Assembly (NCBI GenBank): GCA_048213135.1
Contig: AFZH01018780.1
Coordinates: 1 to 32,935, forward strand
Direction: 5' to 3'
Length of the DNA: 32,935 bases
From: Reclinomonas americana ATCC 50394
Taxonomy: Eukaryota; Jakobida; Jakobea; Jakobida
The position numbers and the translations under genes are program-made. The notes beneath the pieces are model-generated. The model was not told the DNA's origin, ran no database searches, and saw only the letters and a program-made list of their open reading frames with translations. Below, piece by piece: positions 1 to 8,387 of the stretch (its first letter is position 1; every line of letters begins with the position of its first letter).

Positions 1-779
1 TGGACGTACCGTTCGAACCAGCGCTTCCAGCTCCACCGCCGCCGCCTGTTGTGTGCGGAGTGAGGCGGGAAAAACAGGAGGGCGAAGCGATGGGAAGGGA
101 AGGGAGCGATGAGGAAGAAGGAGGAGGAGGAAGCAGAAGGAGTAGTCGTGAGAGAAAGAAATCATCTGTACATCCCACTTTCACACGCTGCATCCACACC
201 TGCAGTGCGCGACGACGTGTTGCCCATGCCACCATTGTTGCCCTGTCCAGCTGTTCCAGCGGCACCCGCTGCACTTGTGCCGCCAGGGTTGCCACCGCCG
301 CTCCCGCCTGGGTTGCCGGGATCGGCGCCAGCCGGTGAACCACCGCCTCCGCCGCCACCTACGGCCACCACCAAACTACCGATAGACGAGTCGCTACCGT
401 CCTGTCCATTCCCGGTGCCGGGGGACCCGAGACCACCAGCACCTACGGTGATGGCGTACGACACTCCAGCGGCGACCACATCGGAGCCAGATAGCAAACC
501 GCCAGCACCTCCACCACCTCGACCATAGATTGTCATCATATTAGTCGGTCCGCCGCCACCGCCACCACCGCCGGCAACCACCAAGTGTTCACGATTGATG
601 CTACCGGCGGGAATGCTCAGCGTTCCACCACTAGTGCTGGTGAATGTGTGCACAGTGTAGGTGGAGGCGCCGGCGACCACCGTCGTGATCGTGCCGCCAG
701 AGCCAGTCAGGGTGACTTGTGCCGAGGCGAGGTCCGATAGAGCGGCAACCATGAACAGCATGAGAGCCAGTGTCGTCAC
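1..779 (-). CDS. secreted glycine-rich domain protein (5' part, runs off the left edge)
   Basis: Exon 1 is about 779-200. A GTGTGG donor at 199 and an acceptor at 46 give a 154-nt intron, and exon 2 (45 to the window edge) continues in frame in phase 1 with more Gly/Ser. The N-terminus is a hydrophobic stretch ending Ala-Ser-Ala before Gln, so a secretory signal peptide is likely. After it comes a short beta-like stretch, a PAGS..REHLVVAGGGGG segment, and alternating Gly runs with AITVGAGG. This resembles the glycine-rich domain found in bacterial and phage surface or tail proteins and in some protist secreted proteins. The start is uncertain: the frame opens at 779 with GTG, the first in-frame ATG is at 761, and an upstream coding exon is possible. 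Function unknown; a surface or matrix role is inference. Confidence 0.6.
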
Positions 780-1787
780 AGAGGCGAGCAGCGGCGACCG
801 CTGCTGGGCGGTGGTGCATCTCGGATGTGTGATGCAATCTGAGAAAAGTTAGACAATGAAGGATGATAATGTGGATGGGGTGGGAGTGTGAGTGAGAGGT
901 GATGGCTACAACAAGGCACAGCGATGTGGAGGAATAGGGGTGTGTGCAGCAAAGAAGTGTACTGCCTCCAAACAGGGAGACTGATGCAAGAAAACGCATG
1001 TGTACGAGTCCATGAGCGTGTATATTTGACAGGGAGTGAGAGGAAGGAGAGACAGGGTAGAGATAGAGAGAGAGAGAGAGAGAGAGATAAAGAGAAGGTG
1101 AGAGAGAGGAAGAGGAGGAAGGAAGAGTGACTGAGCGAGGAAGAGAGTCGCAATCAACTTGAGTCATTCGCTCCGTCCACACTCACTCACTCGCTCGTGC
1201 ACACGAATGTGAAAGAGTGCTGAGTGCGTGAGAGAGTGTGTGAGAGAGAGAGAGAGAGTGAGAGTGTGTACACAGATGCGTTGTCTAACTTCTCACCATG
1301 AGGAACACATGGGCTGTGAATGGCAGAGTGTCTTTCGCACCCGCCACTACAACACAGCATCGATGTGCTTGTGCACGCACAGCGGCACCCAGCACTCACG
1401 CACGCTTTTTGCTGAAAACCAATTCGCCAAATTCGTCATTTGTTCAGTCCGGTTCGCGTTCAATGTGGCCTTATCAGCATGCAACGCTGCGGCAACATCT
1501 GAGCACCACACTGACCAACATACAAACAGCAACAGCTGCCTTCACGACCAAGTGACCAGTCGGGACAGCGGCTGCTCTTTCGTATGTCGGAACATTGGCA
1601 AGACACCCAGAGTTACTTATGCAGGCTGCACAACAACAAAGGAACACATGGATCCATATTCACAACGGACGGTGACCCAAGAATCCAGAAAGGAGACGCA
1701 TGTGCATCACGCCTCAACGAAGGCCGATCGCGCTGATACAGAGGAAAGTTATGTCAACGTCAAGGCTGCATTTCTTCTCTCCCACGC
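780..1787. other. intergenic spacer, low complexity
   Basis: This lies between the stop of the GT61 gene (1788) and the start of the glycine-rich gene, both on the minus strand. It should hold the GT61 3' end and the promoter of the glycine-rich gene. It contains purine-rich GA tracts (about 1020-1130 and 1238-1260 on plus). I see no AATAAA in the sense of the minus genes and no RNA gene. Open frames here are low-complexity translations of the GA/CT tracts or antisense shadows. Confidence 0.6.
1065..1087. repeat. (AG)n microsatellite
   Basis: A nearly perfect AG dinucleotide run of about 23 bp within a wider purine-rich stretch, in the spacer upstream of the glycine-rich gene. Confidence 0.9.
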
Positions 1788-3795
1788 TCAATGCCTGCTG
1801 CGCACTGTATCCTTGCCGTCCAGATACTCGTCGGCCTGCTGCAGCAGCCAGCGCACCTCGTCGAGCGGCGCTGTCAGCGACGACTCGCGTGATCCCTGCA
1901 CATCCATGTGCACAAAGGCCACACAGCCCTGCACACATGTGCACAACTCAGCTTTGGGTGGCACTGTCTCTCTTTCTCCCTGTCCCCCTTTTCCTCATTC
2001 TCTCTCGCACGTCTCACACAATTGGCATCTCCATCGAGAGCACGGAGCTGGAACAGCCGTGTCTGTCCCTCCCTTACCCTCTCTCCCTCTTCTCTCATCC
2101 TCTCCCCTCCCTCCCCCTCTCCGTCTCCGTCTCCCTCTCCCCCCTCCCATCCCCCCGCCTCACCTGCACCACAGCGAGTGCGGCCAAACACGGATCCCAC
2201 GGCATGCTGGAGGGGAGCCCACCGGTGTGCGTCACTTCCACGTGGGCACACGGACGATTCGACGCAGAAAACATGCGAAACACAAAGCCGGCGCCGTGCG
2301 GACCGACTACAATGTCGGCGTCCACAAAGTGCAACACGGCCTCCGCCGCCGTGGCCAGCGGTGGCATGACGGCCACGTCAAAGTGTGGAAACTCACGTCG
2401 CATTACGTCCGCCACCTGCCCTGTCGCGATGAGCAGAAGACGCTGCGCTTTGCGCGGGGAGTGTCACAAACGAGACCTGCTCATGGTTGGCCAGCACCCG
2501 CACACCGTCGCGTTGCAGCAACACGACACGACGCACCGGTCGCTGCGTCGCACCCAGCCTTCGCAGTGACACGGATCGTCGGGCTGCGCAGATCGTTGCG
2601 GTGAGAGGAGGAGGAAGGAGGAGAAGGAGGAGAGAGTGCACGTGACGCAACGTGCCCAGTACTCGCGCAGCGCGGCACGCACCATGTCGCCGTGCAGCAA
2701 CATGAACACGCGATGCAGTTCACGAATGATGGAGGGTTGCGGCTGCGTGCAGTACATGCCGGCGGTGAAGTACACTTTCCGGGCCATGACAGGCGGTGGC
2801 CCGAGGATCAGCTGTGCCACACACTCATGTCGTGAGGGATTATTCGACAGGCGTGCAACTTCACACACATATCGAGGCGCAACTCGTTCGCGTGGAATGC
2901 CCACAGTGGCAAACAAGTCGTACGTCATCTCGTCACCGTAGCGCCCGGCGCGTGTGAGAATCACAATGCTGCGATCCGCATGCACCTCGCTCCACACTTG
3001 CAGCAGGCGTGCCAGCGAGTCCGCCACAATGTGAAACACATTGTCGGCATGCAACTGCAGGAGCGGCAGCACGGCATCGGCCAGCAGCACAGTGTCTGTG
3101 GCGGACCACCAGCGCGACTCGACATGCCCGTGTGGCTCGCACGAGCGGGCAATCAGCAAGTAGTCGGCGGTGTACACAAAGTCATTCGCGGCAATCACCT
3201 GCGCGACACACAAGTGAGCTCAAGAGACTCGGTCAAGGGGATGGCGGAAGACGCACCGCATTCTCCACCACCAACGAGTACGACGGCGAGAACGATCTCT
3301 CCGCCACCATCGACAGTCTCTCGTCGACGCGCGAGGGCGTGGCACGCACATTGATATCCAACTGTGACGACGCCTGCATGCAACGCATCATGCACCCGAC
3401 AATCACTGCAGACCTACACTGTAACACTATACCTGATCAAACTGCGGATGCCGACGCAGCACATACGCCGGCGACTGCACCTGCGACACCACATCGTACA
3501 ACTCACTGGCAAACAACTTGCGCAGGCGACCGGCTCGCACCGACAAGGCCTCCGCACGCAGCGACAGCCACGAGGAGAAGGCGCGAGTGCACTCGCGACG
3601 AAGCTGAAACGGTGCTGTGGCGTAAGCCACCGCGCCTATGCCCTCCTCGGATAATGATGATGCCTCGAAGAGCGACCATGGAAAGCGATCGGAGCATGAA
3701 GAGGAGGAGGCGACAAGTGTGGAGAGCGATGGAGCTGCGGCGATGATGGCCACGAGAAGCGCCACGAGCAGGAGAGTGCTGGCGCAGAGTCGCAT
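1788..3795 (-). CDS. GT61-family (DUF563-like) type II membrane glycosyltransferase
   Basis: Six exons (descending): 3795-3433, 3373-3257, 3198-2652, 2583-2477, 2442-2164, 1928-1788. They total 1554 nt (517 aa) with consistent phases. A hydrophobic segment at residues 4-21 just after the start fits a type II Golgi/ER signal anchor. The GT61 hallmarks are NVFHIVAD (about 213-220, the N-x-x-H-x-x-x-D site), a VLLQRDGVRVLANHE strand region, and the nucleotide-sugar signature VVGPHGAG (about 423-430). GT61 enzymes transfer xylose, arabinose or GlcNAc to glycans or proteins in the secretory pathway; the substrate here cannot be told. The intron at 2476-2443 would be only 34 nt with a GTCTCG donor, so this junction is the least certain; a frameshift is the alternative. 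The start lies 56 bp from the divergent CLC start. Confidence 0.8.
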
Positions 3796-3851
3796 TCGCT
3801 TGTGTCGTCCTGCCTGTTGCAGCGGACACGACTTTCCCTTCCGTCACAGTC
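3796..3851. promoter_or_regulatory. 56-bp divergent promoter between the GT61 and CLC genes
   Basis: Only 56 bp separate the two start codons (GT61 ATG at 3795 on minus, CLC ATG at 3852 on plus). I see no TATA box. On plus the spacer contains a pyrimidine stretch ending in TTGCAG and a second CACAG just before the CLC ATG. Both look like 3' splice acceptors, so the CLC mRNA may have an upstream non-coding exon that overlaps the GT61 gene antisense, or may receive a spliced leader. Confidence 0.45.
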
Positions 3852-6800
3852 ATGGACGACTATGCGACGTGGGTTCGTTGCTCCGCTGTTATGTAGTCAC
3901 TTGCTTTCTCTCTCTCTCTCACTCGCGCGTGAACGAGTGCAGAAATCATCGTCGGCACACTCGAGTATCATTCTGCAAGCGTTCCGAGTGCCGGTGGTGC
4001 GCTACCAGAGACACACGGAGCGACTCACTAGCGCGGATGAGGCCAAGTACTCCAAGTATGAGGTGTGTGTGTGTGCCTGTCTTTCTCTCTTGTCACACAC
4101 AGACACTGACTGTGTGGGCAGAGTATTGATTACACGCGCGTCGACAATGACTTGTTCCGCGCCAATGTCAGCATGGAGACGCGTTTTGTTGCGTTCATCC
4201 TCTTCTTCTACCTCTCTTCTCTTGTTTTGCAGCTCACGTGCGCAGTCGGTCATGAGTACCAATGGGCAAAGGTACGCGATGAGTGTGCTCATTGGATTGC
4301 TGGTCGGCATGTTGTCTTTCGGGGTGCATTGGACCATCGATCGGCTGCAAGGGTGGAAGAACGAGTGGGCGAGCAGCTGTTGCGTGGTGATGGGGAAAGG
4401 CACAGCGGAGTGAGCTCTCGCACGCGGACAAGGATGACAACTGTGTTCCACTCTCCCTTGCCTCCGTCATCACCTGCTTTCTTGCTTCACCTTTCCTCAA
4501 ACTCCCGTGTTCCGATGGCCTCCTTGCATGCTCTTCTCTCCCCGTCACTCTCTTTCGCCTGGACGACGCCATCCATCAGCTTGTGTTCGATTTCAATCGC
4601 GGTGGATCACTCTTTTCTCGCCGTCGTAAGAACACCATCTCTCTTTCTCCGCCTTTCCTCGGCTTCCTGTGCCCGACTGCATACCTGCCATGTTGCAAGA
4701 TCACTCTTCTCTTCCCATCACGACAACGTCGTCACAGCTCATGCATCGCCTGCTTTCTTTGTCGTCTTTCCGACTACATCCCTATCACGTTCTCTTGTAT
4801 CCAAAGCGGACCACTCTGTCCACTTCCTCGCACTCGCGCCTGGACCGCGCCGTTCATGTCACGTACCGATCTCTCCGTTGCGATTGCAGCGAAGAACCCT
4901 CTTCTCCCATTCAAAGCCTGCTCTCTTTCTCCGTCATTCGTCGCCTTGGTTGTGCTCGTTTATTGCACTCGATGATCCACTCGCCGCCTTTCTGTGTGAT
5001 CTCTCGTTCCCCTCCTCTTCCTCCTTTGTATTGCCTTCATCGCCCGATGTCCTTTGCCATCCTCCCCCCCTTCGCCTTCTCGCCTCTCATCGTTCTCCCC
5101 CACCACAGTCCTCGCGGACGACAGAATCACAGTGGCGTTTTTGGTGTGGATGAGCTGCAATCTGGTGCTGGCCTTCGCCTCCGTCTCCATTGTGCTCTTC
5201 TGGGAGCCGGCGGCGGCTGGCGGTGGCATTCCCGATGTGAAGGTCAGTCGGTTCCGCCACTCATACTCTCCCTCCCCATCGTCTCCCAACCGCAGTGCCA
5301 CACACAGGCCTACCTCAATGGCGTACACTTGCCGCGAGCCATGAATGTGCGCACATTCGTCGCCAAGGTGACCGCGATGATCTTGGCTGTGGCCTCCAGC
5401 TTGCCCTGCGGTCCAGAGGTGATCGCCCCCTCGGCTCCTTCCCACTTGATTTTCTGTTGTCTGACTACTCACTCCACCACCATAGGCGCCGATGATTCAC
5501 GCCGGAGCCATGGTGGGTGGCGGTCTATCGTCACTCGGCTCCAAGAGTATCGGCTGCAATCCGCGCACGCGCTTCCGCAATCCTCGTGATCGGTGCGCCA
5601 GGCATAGAAAACCCTCCCTCCTTCCCTCCCTTGTTCATTCACCTCTTGTGCAGACGAGACTTTATCCACATCGGTTCAGCAGCGGGTGTGTCGGCTGCAT
5701 TCGGTGCGCCGGTCGGCGGCACGCTGTTCGCCATCGAAGAGACGTCATCGTTCCACTCGAACGAGTTGACCGTGTTGAGTCTGTGCGCTGCCGCGTCAGC
5801 CACACTCGCATACGGATTCTTCCTGAGGTGCGTACTTCAGGGCTGAGAGGTCACCCAGAGACGTGCTCTTACCGACTCACCATCTTCGACGTAGCGGCTT
5901 CAATGGGACGCTCAACAAGACGTGTTGCGTGATGGCAATGATTCGTCTCGCGGTACTCCTCGCTTCGTCTAACATTGAGTGTGTTTGATGCAGCCACTGT
6001 CATGTTCGAACTCGGTCAGACGACGGATGAGGTATGTCTCTCAACGTGCTCCTCTCATCGCCAGTGCACGTCCTCCTCAACTCTCTGCGTCACAGTACCA
6101 CATCGCAGAGCTTATTCCGTTTTCAATCCTCGGCTTTATCGGTTTGTCGCTTGCATTCGCCACGACTTTGCACTTCAACTGGCTCACGCCTACATGTGTC
6201 GGTGCGCGCAGGTGGCACCCTCGGCGCCCTGTTCACCTGGCTCAATGTGCAACTCAATCGCTGGCGGAGAGACAACATTAACTCGAAACGGTGGGCGCGA
6301 CTCACTGAAGTCCTCGTGATTATGGTGATCTGCTCGGCGGTTTTCTCCCTCGTGCCTGCCAGCTTTGGTTGCTTGTTGCGTGGAGCGTGTGAATACGCCT
6401 TACTGCTCTCGGCACTTTGTTGTGTGTGGTGCCGACATGTTGCGCAACCGCAGACCAACACCCAACATTCAAAATCCCAACAATCTTCCCAATTTTCTGA
6501 GTGGACTCATCACGCAGTACACGTGCCCGAACGGGTACTACAATGGTACGCAGAAGTGCCATTCACTCTCGCTCCACGTGGCCGCTGCATGATGCACTCA
6601 CTCACGTTCATGCAGAAATGGCCTCGCTCTCCTTCGACACGCAAGAAGCAAGTGTGCGTCGCCTCTTCCTGACCAATGTGCCGGACATGGTGAGCGGATT
6701 GCTCTTCGCCGCCTGCTCTCGTCTGCATGCCAACCATTGTTGCTTGTTGCAGTTCTCGCTGACCTCGCTGGCCATCATGTTCTTTGCGTACGCCATCCTG

Positions 6801-8309
6801 TCGTGCCTCACGGCCGGCTCGGCGATTTCCGGCGGCCTTGTCATTCCGGTGCGTCGGCTCTCATGCCGCGTCGTCTCACACCCTCTCTCACTCTCTGCAC
6901 CCGACACACAGATGCTTGTCGTGGGTGGTGCATACGGACGCTTCTTTGGTGTTCTCCTCAACAGATGGTGGCCAGGCACGGTACGTGATCTTGATTTCTG
7001 ATTGCACGTACGTTTCGTGCGCTCACCCAATTTCTTGTTGCAGATCGAACCGGGCGTCTATGCACTGGTGGGTATTCAGCACGGTTGAGATTTGACAGAG
7101 ATTGATTCTCCTTACCGATGTGTGTGATGCAGGTCGGCGCCGCCTCGTTCTTTGGCGGCGTCTCTCGACTAAGCGCAGCGCTCTGTGTGATTTTTGTGGA
7201 GATTACCGACGGTAACGTTGTTCTGCCCACCGCTTCCTGCACATGCGCGTCGCTCATGCACTCTCCCTGTGTAGATCTCGCCTTCTTGCTGCCCGTGATT
7301 CTGGCCAGTTGCGACGGCACGCGTGCGCTGACTGCATTTCCGTGCCTCGCTCACTCGTCACCACTACGCAGTCATGATTTCCAAGGGTGTCGGTGACCTG
7401 TTCACGCACCCGCTGTACGAGAGCATGCTCGTGCTCAAGTTTGTGCCATTCCTCGAGCAAGATCCGCCATTTGTGGCTCGGTAGGCTGCCGTTTTTCATT
7501 GCCTCTCCAGTATTCTCTTCTTCTGACGTGAATGCGCCCCCCGCCAGGCGCATGCGATGTCGCGATGTGGCCAAGTGTCCGGCCGTCACGCTTCGACTCC
7601 GCGAGACCGTGGCACGCATCTGCGAAGTACTCACCAACACCACGCACAATGGATTCCCGATCGTGGACGACGAGGGTCTGTCCCGCGGGTGCGTCAAAAT
7701 CCAAAAGCCACTTTTTTGTCGGTGTGGCGTCTTGCTGACTTGGGTGCCTGCGTGCAGTCTCATCCTGCGTGCGCACTTGATGTTGCTGCTTCAGCTGCGT
7801 GTGTTCGACGTGGACTTTGTCGGCACACCGGCCGAGTTCCAGCACCTGTTGAACTCCAAGGCCAAGAAGAGTCTGGGTGCGCTCGGCCTCCTGCCGGACG
7901 ATTCGCCCAAGATAGTCCTCCTGTACAAATGTGCGCATGGCCCCGTCTCCTTTTTCCCTGAGAGTCACACTCTCTGACACATGCCTGCAGATATGAACGT
8001 GTCGCAGTTGGTGGTGTCGGGCGAGTGGAACGCCGACCTGGCCTTCCGCATCTTCCGCACCCTCGGACTGCGGCACATGGTCGTCGGTGAGCGCAGACTT
8101 CACTCCCGCGATGGACGCGCTCATTGCCTAACACGCCCACCACAGTGGACCGCCACAACCGCGTGCAAGGCATGATCACGCGCAAGGACCTCGTGGATCG
8201 CAAGCTAGACGACCAATACGAGGCCGCCTGCAGCATCGCCATGCAGGAGCTCGAGGCCATGGACAGCATCTCTGCGTTTGCAGAGGAGCAATCAGGGCAC
8301 GAGTTGTGA
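3852..8309 (+). CDS. CLC-family chloride/proton antiporter, CLC-7-like, with two CBS domains
   Basis: Twenty-five exons give 2343 nt (780 aa), close to the length of animal CLC-7. It should be a polytopic endolysosomal or vacuolar anion/proton exchanger. Filter loop one reads GGGIP (168-172), where CLC-7 has GSGIP. Filter loop two reads GPEAP (210-214), keeping the gating Glu (E212) but replacing the usual G(K/R)EGP. FGAPVGGTLFAIEE follows (264-277) with the proton glutamates E276/E277, then GGLVIP (480-485; family GxFxP) and the helix-R tyrosine in HPLYE (Y569). The cytoplasmic tail holds a CBS pair (about 590-760) ending TRKDLVDRKL. Both glutamates argue for an exchanger rather than a channel. 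The first exon codes only seven residues and is inferred from phase; the exon 4/5 junction is also less certain. Kinesin starts 78 bp downstream. Confidence 0.92.
3852..8309 (+). other. exon map of the CLC gene
   Basis: Exons: 3852-3872, 3943-4062, 4122-4187, 4246-4383, 4580-4625, 5109-5242, 5308-5418, 5486-5592, 5654-5827, 5895-5923, 5994-6031, 6096-6141, 6212-6374, 6454-6545, 6616-6689, 6753-6848, 6912-6980, 7044-7067, 7133-7211, 7275-7307, 7372-7480, 7548-7688, 7758-7930, 7991-8086, 8146-8309. Phases agree at all 24 junctions and the sum is a multiple of three. Donors of the GTTGCG type are at 4188, 5924, 6375 and 7308. Exons 1, 4 and 5 are the least certain. Confidence 0.75.
4626..5108 (+). 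other. long pyrimidine-rich intron of the CLC gene (483 nt)
   Basis: It splits a codon between a FNRGGSLFSRR segment and LADDRITVAFL, matching the CLC helix B to helix C linker. It is about eight times longer than the gene's typical intron and is rich in C and T. Open frames inside it show no family resemblance, and I see no embedded gene or RNA. Confidence 0.65.
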
Positions 8310-8387
8310 AAAAAACAAAGAGCGTCGTGTCCCCTGTCAGTCTGTCAGGTGTTTCGCGTGTCGGTGGTTGGCGATCGCCCTTCCCAA

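Noticed and set aside
1228-2604. 458-aa open frame on plus
   Set aside because: Its second half is antisense to the conserved last exons of the GT61 gene, and its first half translates GA/GT repeats. No family-like features.
4152-5153. 333-aa open frame on plus
   Set aside because: It crosses CLC exons 3-5 in the wrong frame and continues through the pyrimidine-rich intron. The conserved CLC residues lie in other frames joined by splicing.
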